A stretch of DNA of 64,000 nt from UBA2450 sp045226015 (GCA_045226015.1 JBGVBY010000004.1:62001-126000), one strand, 5' to 3'; shown: positions 35,084 to 44,742, numbered from the stretch's first letter. Numbers and translations: made by a program. Notes: a model not told the origin generated them from the sequence alone.

Positions 35084-37504
35084 TTATTCTTTGATAAAAT
35101 TAACAAATTCTTTATTAAATTTGTTACAGCTTAGTTCATTTTCTGCTGTATCTCTAGCCGCTTTTCTCATTTTTAAATAATCAGATTCATCAACTGAAAC
35201 TGCTTTAAAAATGGCTTTTTTAACTTCCTCTTTATTAAATCCTTCGACAATAATAGAATTGTCGCCATTTAAGTATAAACTTAAATCAGATGAAATATTT
35301 GTTATTACAGGAACACCATAAAATAATGATTCTGATACTTTGGTTGGGAAGCCGGCTTTGGCGGACTCTTTATCTGGATTTCTAATTAGTATTGAGTAAT
35401 CTGCAATAGAATATATTCTTTTAATCTCGTCATGAGAAACCTTTCCTAGAAGTACGACGTTATTAACGCTTTCCATAAGTGTCTGTTTTGAAAAATGCTC
35501 ATTTAGAATCAAATCATTTTCATTAACTCCCGCAATAATTAGCTTGTAGTTCTTATTAGAAAGTTCATTAAATACTTGAACAACAGGTTCTAATAGATCC
35601 TTGCGATGAGCAGGATTTCCTATATATACAAAAAGTTTTTCGACACCACCATTCCTTAATTCAATTAATGGCTTTTCGTTAAAAGTAAAGTCATCAACGC
35701 TATTAATAAATGGTACACGTAAAACATTACATCCTTTTGATTTATATTTTTCGCATAAATAAGAAGATATTCCAATTACATTATCGTTCTTTTTGATAAC
35801 TAAATTGTTCAATATCTTATTTGGAAAATATGTAGCAAACAAGGATGACAATTTATGTTGACTAAATGAATGAGATTCAACAATATCAAAAATCAATTTT
35901 ATATTATTCTTTTTGCAATATTTTCTTATAAGCCTAATAGATGGTAATGGGAAAACGCTATAAATAATAATGCACTCAGGATTGCTGTTTGCAAAAGCAT
36001 TTAAAATACCTTTGACTTCTTTCTTGGCACATAAATATAAATGAAATTTCTTAAATACTGATTTAGGTGCTTTAGCGTATGGTAAAAGATACACGCTATC
36101 GGAATACCCATATATCTTTTGAGGCTCCAAAGAATCTGTAAGAGATGAAACGTAAGATTTATATCCAGATTCAGCTAACATCCTAGCAAAATTAATCACT
36201 CTAATCGCCCCAGCTGATTTATCGGGCGCTACAAACGATCCAAAAAATAACACTTTTGGTTTACTACCAACATTATTTACCTGATCAAGAATTGTACTTT
36301 CATTATCACTAGATAATCCACTACTACAAATGTCATCAAGCTTAAGTGAGCGCTCTCGGTATTCAACAATGGTTTTATCAAAGTAACTATGATAAATACT
36401 ATAGAAAATAGATCCAAACAAGGCCACAAACGTTGCTGTTGTCAATAGTTGCATTGATAATACGTAACTGTAAGAAAGGCCGCTTTTATTAATTAAACCA
36501 AGCATTAATGGTCCAAACTTAGCTACAAGTATTCCTATTCCAAGAATAAATACAAATAGCAATGAAACAAATATTAAGTGTCCTTTTTTAAACGATTTAA
36601 AAACGTTATAAACACCACCGAATAAGAATGGGAGCGCTATAAGTATATCTAAAATAAGAACAAGTTTGATAATTGTAATTAACGGAGAACTTTTATCTGC
36701 TTGATATTTATTATATAAATATGTTTGATATTGAAGAGGATTCATGCCATCAATTAAAACATTATTTTGACTAAACTTAGTATCAATTCCTAGAGTAATA
36801 TTGTTTTCTCTAATGAATGGGTAGAATTCCTTCCAATAAGCATCAATGTATTTATTATTTTGGTTACTAATTCCTAAATATCCGTTATATGAATCTTTAA
36901 CAAATGTATCAAAATACTTAACACCAATAAATGCGACCGGATCACCAATTTCGTAATAGAAAGTATTTAAATGTCTTTCATTATTTGAATATGAGCCAGC
37001 AACAGCAAATCCCATTGTTTTTTCTTCATCCAAATATAACACGTCTCCAACTTGTAAGCCCAAAGCATTCATGGATTCGTCGTTAATAATAATTGCGTTA
37101 TTTTTAAATTCCTTAACATTTGAATTTACGGAAAGTAAAGAATAGTTGTTTCTAGGAGTTTGATATATATCCGATACTACAAAATCTGAAAAAGCTACAT
37201 TTAAAATTTCATCATTAACGGTTCTTAATTCATAAGAATCAGAACTAATTCTAACAGCAGCGGAATGAAAAATAAAATCTGAGTTATATGGTTTAGTAAA
37301 TCCTGTCCATCCTTCAAATGTTTTTTTGCCACAATTAAGTGAAAAAATCACATAATTATTAGAATAAGTTAATGATTTAAGTACCGCTGAATGAAGTGAC
37401 ATATTATAATCAGCAGATCCAAATAATCCCACCAAATAAGAGGAAACAGATATTAATATAATCAAAGCTATACTTTTAATAATGTTTAAAATTCTTTTAA
37501 TCAT
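35084..37504 (-). CDS. FtsX/MacB-like membrane module fused to a family 4 glycosyltransferase
   Basis: An 806-residue fusion. Residues about 8-29 form a first membrane span, 30-270 an extracytoplasmic domain, and then come three spans at about 274-300, 308-336 and 345-371. In the outer domain, NNAIIINDESMNALGLQVGD followed by a strand and VAGSY resembles the MacB/FtsX periplasmic core. That one-plus-three span plan is the FtsX/MacB permease plan, but no ABC ATPase gene is near. Residues about 415-806 form a GT-B glycosyltransferase: VLFFGSFVAPDKSAGAIRVINFARML, FVYIGNPAHRKDLLEPV, SIADYSILIRNPDKES, KVSESLFYGVPVI. The last motif lacks the first Glu of the usual E-x7-E. Both parts are in one clean frame. 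Function of the fusion is unknown. Confidence 0.82.
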   Translation of the reverse strand: MIKRILNIIKSIALIILISVSSYLVGLFGSADYNMSLHSAVLKSLTYSNNYVIFSLNCGKKTFEGWTGFTKPYNSDFIFHSAAVRISSDSYELRTVNDEILNVAFSDFVVSDIYQTPRNNYSLLSVNSNVKEFKNNAIIINDESMNALGLQVGDVLYLDEEKTMGFAVAGSYSNNERHLNTFYYEIGDPVAFIGVKYFDTFVKDSYNGYLGISNQNNKYIDAYWKEFYPFIRENNITLGIDTKFSQNNVLIDGMNPLQYQTYLYNKYQADKSSPLITIIKLVLILDILIALPFLFGGVYNVFKSFKKGHLIFVSLLFVFILGIGILVAKFGPLMLGLINKSGLSYSYVLSMQLLTTATFVALFGSIFYSIYHSYFDKTIVEYRERSLKLDDICSSGLSSDNESTILDQVNNVGSKPKVLFFGSFVAPDKSAGAIRVINFARMLAESGYKSYVSSLTDSLEPQKIYGYSDSVYLLPYAKAPKSVFKKFHLYLCAKKEVKGILNAFANSNPECIIIYSVFPLPSIRLIRKYCKKNNIKLIFDIVESHSFSQHKLSSLFATYFPNKILNNLVIKKNDNVIGISSYLCEKYKSKGCNVLRVPFINSVDDFTFNEKPLIELRNGGVEKLFVYIGNPAHRKDLLEPVVQVFNELSNKNYKLIIAGVNENDLILNEHFSKQTLMESVNNVVLLGKVSHDEIKRIYSIADYSILIRNPDKESAKAGFPTKVSESLFYGVPVITNISSDLSLYLNGDNSIIVEGFNKEEVKKAIFKAVSVDESDYLKMRKAARDTAENELSCNKFNKEFVNFIKE

Positions 37505-37506
37505 CT

Positions 37507-40248
37507 TTAATGCTCCTCTCTTGCAATTAGTTTGCGTTGTTTTAGGTAATGAATAATTTCAAAAGGGGCTCCAACTAATATTGGAACATAGCATAAAGCG
37601 TTAACGAGCACTATTACATCCCATGAAACGTAACAATTAGTAATAACAACTACCAAAATAGGTAATTTAACAAAAATACCTAAGCATGCTGATACAATTT
37701 GACATTTAAATAAAGAGAAGGCGTTACATAAAACAATAAATGATAATGAAATTGTGTAAACAACAGAGTACACAATAAATGCAATTATCTTATTTTGTTC
37801 AACAATTGGGGCTGAACTACCTAACCACAAATCAAACACAAACGATAACGAGAAAGATAACACTAAATTAGCCAAGACTATAACAATAGTTGACGCAAAT
37901 AACGCTATTGAATACTTCTTTATGTTGTTTTTGTTGTTCTCAACATCCGCTTTTGACAAAGCAGACCAAATAGGCTGCTGAATAATTGTGCCTAAAATAA
38001 GTGGTAATAAAGAGAACAGTTTGTAATACTCGTTGTACTCAGTAATAAGAGCAGAATCAAAGCCAAACAAGAACAATATAACCCACTCATTGATTGACCA
38101 AATAAATAATGTTCCAATTTGAACAACAAAGAATCTAAGACTAATAGATACTGTACTTTTTGACTTTCTAAAATCAACAGAACTAAACGAAGGTCTTATA
38201 TTTTTATAGCTACTTGAGAAGAGAATAAGGTTCGCTATTAATAAAGGCGTAATCAAAAACACGAAATACGCTATAGCTAAATAAATAATCTTTTTAGTTG
38301 GATCGATTCTATTTGCAAAAACAATCGCAAAAAGAAGAAGCAGCACATTTGTAATCAACATGAATATGCCAGTGATAGCGTTCTTTTGATGTGCTTGTAA
38401 AATATAATTTATATTTTTAAGGAAGAATTGAGCGCCAATAGCAACAATAATAATTGAGAATCCAATTCTAAACATCATTATGTTTTCTAATGAGGTTTCT
38501 TCTCCTTTAAAAAACATAGTTACAATCGAATTGTTGTCTATTAAGAAAATTGTAATTATTCCAATAATAGAAATTGTTAATCCAATTGCCATTGTCAATA
38601 AATATGTCGTGGATATTATTGATTTTGAATCTTCCGTATCACCATCATGAATATTCTTGATGAGTTTATTTTTGAGACCGTTGCCCATTCCAAAATCAAA
38701 CACAGTTATAATTGTCAAAATCGAAGTAATAGCAAGCCAAACACCATAAGTAGATTCATTAGAATTAAAATAATTCAAATAAATGGGAATAGTTAAAAAT
38801 GCTAATACAATAGATATCCCTTTTAGCACAAAAGAAATAATGATGTTAGATGACACTACACCATCATCATTCTTAGATATAACCAAGTCCTTAACTTTTT
38901 TATCATCAAGTTTAGAATAAAATGCATCATTATATGCCTCGGCTTTTTTAGGTAAAGCAACAAGTGAAAGTGGAATAAAATACACAATGTTTAATCCAAG
39001 AACAGCAGATTGACCTTGTGAGCTTGTTGAAATGAATATCGCCATTGCAATAAGTATTTTTAAAGGCGGACTCATTTTTTTATTTAAGAAGAGCCCAAAA
39101 TACATTCCAACAATATAGAAAATACCGGCGAATCCAAATGAGGCTAGTATGTTTCCGAAAGTTGATGTATCAGCAGTAACTGCACCACTTCTAATATCGT
39201 GATACATTTCAGTAGCTGTATATCCACCAAAACCAAAAACAGGATTCTTAGCAAAAACCTGTAAGTAATAAGTTAAAGACATAAATCTTGTGGAGAATGA
39301 AGTAGAATTATGTGAAGTGTCTAACTTAGAAAAAACAGAAGGAAGCCACTTGGCTAAAAAATCTGAAATTTGATTCATAAACACTATTGCGACAATAAGA
39401 ACTATCATGAACCCGATTGCGAAATAATAAGGCTTAAACCCTTTTAGTTTTAAACAAATAGCAATAGCAACATAAAAAATTAGCAAAAGATATGCACTAA
39501 GTGAAAACGTTAATATAACACACAGCGTGATAAAAATGGTCCTAATAATTGTATATTTGTCTTTAGAAAATTGGTCACAAACAAGAGCAACAACAAAAAC
39601 AACTCCAAGGATGCTGGGTTCCCAAAGAACGCCATACATCCTGTAAAGGCCAAAATAGTTAATGCTTAATGAGGTGATATAGTCTGTTGATAAAAGAAAG
39701 TGGCTACCAATAACACCATTGTCAGAATAATAATATAAGGGTGGAAAAAACACCTTAGAAATAAATGTATAAGCAAAAATAACTAAATCAATGATAGCGA
39801 AAAGAAAAATTGTATTTTTAAATAATTTTAAGATAGTCGATGTTTTCACACTTATAAGAGTAAAATACGTTATTAAAATGGTTAAAATAAAAGAGATATA
39901 AGTATTTAGATTTTCAGATTTATTTTTGTTAAAAACAAAAGATAATAATGCAAAAAGCAAAATACCGATAAAAGTGAAGGATAAGTAAGATGGAATAGGT
40001 ATCTTTTTATCTTTTTTTACTAATCCAAAAAATGATGGTCTTATATTAGCGGCAACTATTGAAAAAAAATATATGCCAGTAAAGAAATACAATATAGCTT
40101 TAGTTTTAGAAGAGGCGCCGAATGTTATGTAACTACTTCCTGAAAAAAGTAAAACTAAAGCGCAGCCAACAAGTATAAACACAAACTTAAAAATGTTTAG
40201 GCTGTGTTTTTTTAATACGTTTTGTACAAAAAAACTAATTTTAGACAT
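37507..40248 (-). CDS. Wzy-like polymerase fused to Wzx-like polysaccharide flippase
   Basis: A 913-residue, highly hydrophobic fusion. Residues 1-433 look like an O-antigen/capsule polymerase: about ten spans, a large outer loop (about 290-370) with FGFGGYTATEMYHD and a following TFGNILASFGFAGIFY. A soluble linker rich in Asp and Lys covers about 434-465. Residues about 466-913 look like a MATE-related polysaccharide flippase: about twelve spans, FLTIPIYLNYFNSNESTYG, FDFGMGNGLKNKL, and IRPSFSSVDFRKSKS. In Wzx/Wzy pathways the flippase turns lipid-linked repeats to the outer face and the polymerase joins them; here both activities seem to be in one chain. The frame is open throughout. It heads the operon. 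Confidence 0.85.
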   Translation of the reverse strand: MSKISFFVQNVLKKHSLNIFKFVFILVGCALVLLFSGSSYITFGASSKTKAILYFFTGIYFFSIVAANIRPSFFGLVKKDKKIPIPSYLSFTFIGILLFALLSFVFNKNKSENLNTYISFILTILITYFTLISVKTSTILKLFKNTIFLFAIIDLVIFAYTFISKVFFPPLYYYSDNGVIGSHFLLSTDYITSLSINYFGLYRMYGVLWEPSILGVVFVVALVCDQFSKDKYTIIRTIFITLCVILTFSLSAYLLLIFYVAIAICLKLKGFKPYYFAIGFMIVLIVAIVFMNQISDFLAKWLPSVFSKLDTSHNSTSFSTRFMSLTYYLQVFAKNPVFGFGGYTATEMYHDIRSGAVTADTSTFGNILASFGFAGIFYIVGMYFGLFLNKKMSPPLKILIAMAIFISTSSQGQSAVLGLNIVYFIPLSLVALPKKAEAYNDAFYSKLDDKKVKDLVISKNDDGVVSSNIIISFVLKGISIVLAFLTIPIYLNYFNSNESTYGVWLAITSILTIITVFDFGMGNGLKNKLIKNIHDGDTEDSKSIISTTYLLTMAIGLTISIIGIITIFLIDNNSIVTMFFKGEETSLENIMMFRIGFSIIIVAIGAQFFLKNINYILQAHQKNAITGIFMLITNVLLLLFAIVFANRIDPTKKIIYLAIAYFVFLITPLLIANLILFSSSYKNIRPSFSSVDFRKSKSTVSISLRFFVVQIGTLFIWSINEWVILFLFGFDSALITEYNEYYKLFSLLPLILGTIIQQPIWSALSKADVENNKNNIKKYSIALFASTIVIVLANLVLSFSLSFVFDLWLGSSAPIVEQNKIIAFIVYSVVYTISLSFIVLCNAFSLFKCQIVSACLGIFVKLPILVVVITNCYVSWDVIVLVNALCYVPILVGAPFEIIHYLKQRKLIAREEH

Positions 40249-40266
40249 GTTCTTAGTCTATATTTT

Positions 40267-40407
40267 TTAAAAATATAAGTAAAGAGATAGGTATAAAAAG
40301 CGACTATCTTTTTCAATAAGAAGATAATCATCATCTTTTATAAAATGAAGAAAAGAGAGTCCGCTAAGACCTCCTCCTATAACTAAATATTTAACTTTTG
40401 TTTTCAT
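40267..40407 (-). pseudogene. N-terminal stub of an FAD/NAD-binding gene (UDP-galactopyranose mutase/amine oxidase type)
   Basis: A 46-codon frame that begins Met-Lys-Thr-Lys-Val-Lys, then YLVIGGGLSGLSFLHF and DYLLIEKDSRF. This is the beta-alpha-beta dinucleotide fold with GxGxxG and the acidic end of the second strand (IEKD). After that the sequence loses homology and stops. The intact protein would be a 400-500 residue flavoenzyme, for example a Glf-like mutase. It stands just before the Wzy-Wzx gene and points the same way, so it is probably the residue of a former first gene of the operon. Confidence 0.7.
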
Positions 40408-40464
40408 TTTTATAAATCAATATTATATTGTAAAAGATATAAACATATTTAAAGTTAGGAAACA

Positions 40465-41061
40465 ATGATGATTAAAACAAGAAAAGAATTGAAGGATTTT
40501 CTAAGATTTGAAAGTAAGTTATATGGTAATAAAAAAATATGCTCCCTTATTCCGCGTTTTAGCGAACAGGGTCAGATATGGAATTACATTATTCTTCTAA
40601 GAAAATATGAATATTGTATTAACTCCAATAAAAGAATTAGAAAAGTAATTATAAAATATAGATTTAAAAAGAAAGGATTAAAATTAGGCTTTTCAATAGA
40701 ACCTAACGTAATTGATAGAGGTTTACTCATCTATCATAGAGGTAATCTTGTATTAAACGCTAAATCCATTGGTAAGAATTTTAGCACTGCAGGAACAGGA
40801 TTTATGGTTGCTAAAGGGCAAACCAGTGACAACCCAATTATAAAAGATAATGTGTCAATGGGAATGAATGCTACCATTGTTGGAAATGTGACAATAGCAT
40901 CAGGCATTGCGATAGGAGCAGGGTCTGTTGTAACAAAAAGTTTTTTTGAAGAAGATGTAACCATTGCTGGTAATCCGGCAAAAATCATAAAACATAATGC
41001 CGGAAGCAAATCTTGGGGTGGTTGGCAAAAAACATTTGGAAAAATAAATCAACAAAACTAA
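40465..41061 (+). CDS. Serine acetyltransferase-like hexapeptide-repeat acyltransferase
   Basis: A 198-residue left-handed beta-helix transferase. The His that acts as base is in YHRGNLVLNAKSIG (about 91), and hexapeptide repeats follow: DNVSMGMNATIVGNVTIA, GIAIGAGSVVTKSF and VTIAGNPAKIIK. The CysE-like plan could serve cysteine synthesis, but polysaccharide loci often use similar enzymes to acetylate sugars, and its place next to the Wzy-Wzx gene favours that. It is the only plus-strand gene here, is monocistronic and has a terminator behind it. A GGAAACA sequence precedes the ATG as a weak ribosome site; ATG at 40468 is an equal choice. Confidence 0.85.
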   Translation: MMIKTRKELKDFLRFESKLYGNKKICSLIPRFSEQGQIWNYIILLRKYEYCINSNKRIRKVIIKYRFKKKGLKLGFSIEPNVIDRGLLIYHRGNLVLNAKSIGKNFSTAGTGFMVAKGQTSDNPIIKDNVSMGMNATIVGNVTIASGIAIGAGSVVTKSFFEEDVTIAGNPAKIIKHNAGSKSWGGWQKTFGKINQQN

Positions 41062-41064
41062 TTG

Positions 41065-41098
41065 AAAAAAGCATGTGATAATTCACATGCTCTATTTA
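41065..41098. terminator. Bidirectional terminator
   Basis: GCATGTGA, four-base loop, TCACATGC. On the minus strand it is followed by TTTTTTC and ends the DUF2357-like gene; on the plus strand it is followed by TCTATTTAT and ends the acetyltransferase gene. Confidence 0.88.
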
Positions 41099-41110
41099 TA
41101 AATTATTAAA

Positions 41111-42646
41111 TTATACGTTTCTCTTAATCGCCTTAATCCAAATCGTGTTTTGATATTGATGATTATCTCCAGAAACTAGAGACGTCCAGATTGAATTACA
41201 ATCTAAGCAATGGCAGTTTCCGTCATCCCATTCGCCATCAACACGCTTTCCGCATATTGGGCAAATCTTGCTATACATCTTGCTATCACCTTCAACAAAA
41301 ATAAGAGATGATTGAATAACGTTCTTTAAACTTAAATCAACGTTATTCGTGAATGGAGATACGATGATTGAATTAGAGAAATTAAATTCATCATGTGGGG
41401 ACACGATAAATGCATTCGTGTAGTCTTCTTTTTCAATCTTTTCTTTAACTAAAGAAGAATATAACTTTCTAACTTCAACTTCATCATTATTTTTTGGGTT
41501 AGGAAGCATGATTAAACATATACGGTTTTCTCTTTTTTTAGCGAGGTTAGGAATCTTATGGAACTTTCCTTCGATATATAAAACAGTAAAGACAAGTTCA
41601 ATAACATTCTTATGCATATCAATATGCACTTTGACACCTTCTTTTTCACAGTTATAGTTCTGTAATATAAGATGATGAACATCATCAAACTTAATACGGT
41701 TCTTATTAAAAGAGAAACCAAGTTCTTTAAGTGACATGAGTAAAGATATTCCGACATAGTCGTAATACCATGGTCGATAAATAGGAGCCTTATATGTAGG
41801 TACTTTCTTTAAAGAAAGGAACTTAATATAGAAATTATAGATCTCACTATAATCGTGATCACCCACTAGTAAGTTAGTCGCATACACTCGTTCATGAGTG
41901 ACTTGTCCACTTTTCTTCACTGTTCTATAAAACAATGTAAATGTCGTTCTAGTTAGTTCTTTTCTTAATCCATCTAATAATTCTAAGTTCTTAATAGAAT
42001 CAGATTTATTACTAGTCAATAAAGGAACAGAATTAATAACTTTATTCTTCTTTTCTTTAACACGTTTAAATTGTTTGAAATCCGCAAGATCTAAGACGTT
42101 ATCGACGTCTTTATAAGAATAATTCTCATCAGAGAAGTTTCTCGATAAGAAGCGAATACTCTTTCTAATGCGGAAGATGTTTTGATTGACATAAGAAAGC
42201 ATTAAATCAACGACAAAGACAACAAATCTATTTTCATAGATACAGATATCTCTTTCGTTAATGGAGGTAGAGAACTTCTTAGGAATGATTTCTCCTTCGT
42301 TATCTCTATTCCAATATGAATCTTTTTTAGAGCTATCCATGACATCTTGACTGTCAATCTTAACAATCTTTTCAATACCTAAAGCTTCCTTATAGGAAGT
42401 AATAGTAAATCTAGGATTATTAATAACTCTACTAATATGAAATAAGACAGTCTTGAAGTCACTGACCCAAGACATGTCTTCATTTTCATTTTCTAAATAT
42501 TGATCAGGTTTGCTTAAAGCGACGTTACTTTTATTATAAGCATTTTCAAAATCACTAAATTTGAATGAGTTACCTGGTAATTCATTCTTTATATTAGCAA
42601 GAAAGTCTCTTAAAAAGTCGTTAACGTTTTTATCGCTATAAGGCAT
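41111..42646 (-). CDS. DUF2357-like partner of the McrB-like ATPase, with C-terminal zinc ribbon
   Basis: A 511-residue cytosolic protein. The centre has INERDICIYENRFVVFVVDLM (about 133-153), the Y-E-N-R-F signature of the DUF2357 family. These proteins regularly accompany McrB-like ATPases and are related to McrC. The C-terminus has four to five Cys in a zinc-ribbon arrangement: Cys462-x2-Cys465 and Cys480-x2-Cys483, with Cys478 nearby. No clear PD-(D/E)xK nuclease core was found by eye. It starts 11 bases after the ATPase gene and ends at a strong terminator, so the two form an operon. A role as an effector or adaptor in a defence system is inference. Confidence 0.72.
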   Translation of the reverse strand: MPYSDKNVNDFLRDFLANIKNELPGNSFKFSDFENAYNKSNVALSKPDQYLENENEDMSWVSDFKTVLFHISRVINNPRFTITSYKEALGIEKIVKIDSQDVMDSSKKDSYWNRDNEGEIIPKKFSTSINERDICIYENRFVVFVVDLMLSYVNQNIFRIRKSIRFLSRNFSDENYSYKDVDNVLDLADFKQFKRVKEKKNKVINSVPLLTSNKSDSIKNLELLDGLRKELTRTTFTLFYRTVKKSGQVTHERVYATNLLVGDHDYSEIYNFYIKFLSLKKVPTYKAPIYRPWYYDYVGISLLMSLKELGFSFNKNRIKFDDVHHLILQNYNCEKEGVKVHIDMHKNVIELVFTVLYIEGKFHKIPNLAKKRENRICLIMLPNPKNNDEVEVRKLYSSLVKEKIEKEDYTNAFIVSPHDEFNFSNSIIVSPFTNNVDLSLKNVIQSSLIFVEGDSKMYSKICPICGKRVDGEWDDGNCHCLDCNSIWTSLVSGDNHQYQNTIWIKAIKRNV

Positions 42647-42657
42647 AGAAATATAAA

Positions 42658-44742
42658 TTATTGATATTTTCTAAGCAAGGAATTGATCTTGGCTTCACAC
42701 TTTGGAAGGCTTCCCTTCTTAAAGTTTGCATTTAAGAATCTTTGAAGTTTAATAAGGGAATCCGCCATATCCATAATGAAGACATAATCAAGTTTTCTAA
42801 AGATCTTAGCACTAATCATCATATCAATTGCATCGAGTTTACTTCCACCGAGTCCAACAAATGTTGGAACGAATAATTCAATTTGATTGAAGATACGGTT
42901 ACCAATCTTGATTTCAAATGTATCATCTAAGAAGGCGAGTAATTCATAAATAGAATGTTCTTCTTCTTTAGTTAAACGTAGTTTCGGATTATTTTGACAT
43001 TCTTCGAAGAACGCAACTAATTCTTCATAACTAATTGGTTCAAGTTTTTTGTCATAAATTGCTTCAAATGGCTCATTAATTGCGTTGAAGTTAATGACAA
43101 TCGCTCTATCGTAGACTTTATCAGTAACTGTAAATGTTGAGTCATCAACGTTAATAGTACCGATAAACCAAATATTGGTAGGAATCTTAAGAGCACCACC
43201 ATCAATGAGTTTTGGTAACTTCATTTCGCTAGATACTTGCATAAGTTGAACTTTCCAAGCATCACTTGGATATTCATAAATTGATAAGAAGTCAGCAAAA
43301 TAATATTCCGCTCTAGAAATGTTCATTTCATCTAAGACGATGAGATTTACTTGATTAGTTGTATAACAGGATTCATAAATACTCTTGAGTAATTCAGTTT
43401 CTTTATAGTATCCAGTTAAATCAGAGAAGTAACCGATAATATCGGTTCTATCTCTCCAAGTTGCTTGAACTTGTAAGAATGTAGATTTACCTCCAATAAA
43501 TTCTTGGAATTTACGAGGCAAGGAAGATTTACCAGTTCCAGAAAGGCCTTCTAATAGAAGGAGTCTAGACGCAGATAAACCTGCAACAAATGTTCTTAAT
43601 ACAGTTTTAGAGAAATATAATTGTTCTTCAGACACTAAGTAAGATTGGAATTCATCAATAAGAATAGAAAGATCTTGTTTTTTAACTTCTTTCTTTTCTT
43701 CAGGTTTGACTTCTTCAACTGGAGCGGATTCATCTACTTCTGTGATTTGATCTTCACCTTCAGCAGGAGTAACTTCTTCAGTTGCGTATTTCTTATCAAT
43801 CGCGTCTAACGCTGGGAAAAGAATGCCATCATAACTACTTTGACCAAGTTGACTCTTTTTACCAGAACCACCTTCTCCTCCAACTCCTCCAGCAGGGAGA
43901 TACACTCCACCTTCACTGACGACGGAAATGGATTTTGGTAATTGGTTCGCCATTTCATTGATTTTATTTGATGCAGCTTGTGCAGCAGCGTATGTTTCCT
44001 GGAAGTTAGAACTCGCCATAACGCTTTTGGCAATACCGCCAGCAAGTCCTCCAAAGAGGAGAACAATGCCACGATAAATTAAAAGTAATGCAAGTAAGAA
44101 TAGTGGGATTATAAGGATGCCAAGTAAGAGTAATCCAACGGTTTCAATAAATCTAAGTAAGACTTTGCCGAACCCTTCTTCTCCATAGGCTGCAAAGCGC
44201 ATTCCTAATCCATCACCAACTGAGGAGAACATAACTGCAATTGCAGCAACAATCGCTCCAATGATGATAGCGAATATAGCCCAGTAAACAATGTTATAAA
44301 TCAAATTACCTTTTTTAGTAAAACCACTACCAGTTTTCTTTTTGTTCTTATTCTCAACACCTTCTTTAATAGATTTTCTAAAGAAAAGTGTAAAGAAAAT
44401 AAAGAATACTGATCCTGAGATAATCGCAAAGATTAACCAAGTAACAATAGATACGTCAATGTTAAAGATTTTTCTTAACCATGCAACATCTTCTGGTTTA
44501 ATGCCAAGTTTACCTCTAAATGAGTTGTTCTCATCAACGAGGAATAGGATTAAACCGCCAATGAATGTAAGGAAAGTAATTAACACAAACACAAAAACTT
44601 TATTTTTCAAAAGTTTAGGCATTTTAAGCAATTTCTTTTTTGGTTTTTCTTCAACTTGTTGAGGAACTTCTTCGACGGTTTCTTCACTTGCACTTAAAGC
44701 TTCTTCTTCGATAGGTGCTTCTTCAATTATTTTTTCTTCCAT
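42658..44742 (-). CDS. Membrane-anchored McrB-like AAA+ ATPase
   Basis: A 694-residue protein. The first 45 residues are Glu-rich, followed by four membrane spans (about 48-69, 101-121, 152-173, 198-228). A Gly/Ser-rich and acidic linker leads to an AAA+ domain from about residue 380: Walker A EGLSGTGKSS (about 398-407), Walker B LIVLDEMNIS (about 467), and sensor-1 IGTINVDDSTF, which corresponds to the McrB GTMNTAD motif. The ATG at 44742 follows GGAGG by 8 bases. Classical McrB is soluble and has a DNA-binding N-terminus; here a membrane domain replaces it. It forms an operon with the DUF2357-like gene. Confidence 0.85.
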   Translation of the reverse strand: MEEKIIEEAPIEEEALSASEETVEEVPQQVEEKPKKKLLKMPKLLKNKVFVFVLITFLTFIGGLILFLVDENNSFRGKLGIKPEDVAWLRKIFNIDVSIVTWLIFAIISGSVFFIFFTLFFRKSIKEGVENKNKKKTGSGFTKKGNLIYNIVYWAIFAIIIGAIVAAIAVMFSSVGDGLGMRFAAYGEEGFGKVLLRFIETVGLLLLGILIIPLFLLALLLIYRGIVLLFGGLAGGIAKSVMASSNFQETYAAAQAASNKINEMANQLPKSISVVSEGGVYLPAGGVGGEGGSGKKSQLGQSSYDGILFPALDAIDKKYATEEVTPAEGEDQITEVDESAPVEEVKPEEKKEVKKQDLSILIDEFQSYLVSEEQLYFSKTVLRTFVAGLSASRLLLLEGLSGTGKSSLPRKFQEFIGGKSTFLQVQATWRDRTDIIGYFSDLTGYYKETELLKSIYESCYTTNQVNLIVLDEMNISRAEYYFADFLSIYEYPSDAWKVQLMQVSSEMKLPKLIDGGALKIPTNIWFIGTINVDDSTFTVTDKVYDRAIVINFNAINEPFEAIYDKKLEPISYEELVAFFEECQNNPKLRLTKEEEHSIYELLAFLDDTFEIKIGNRIFNQIELFVPTFVGLGGSKLDAIDMMISAKIFRKLDYVFIMDMADSLIKLQRFLNANFKKGSLPKCEAKINSLLRKYQ

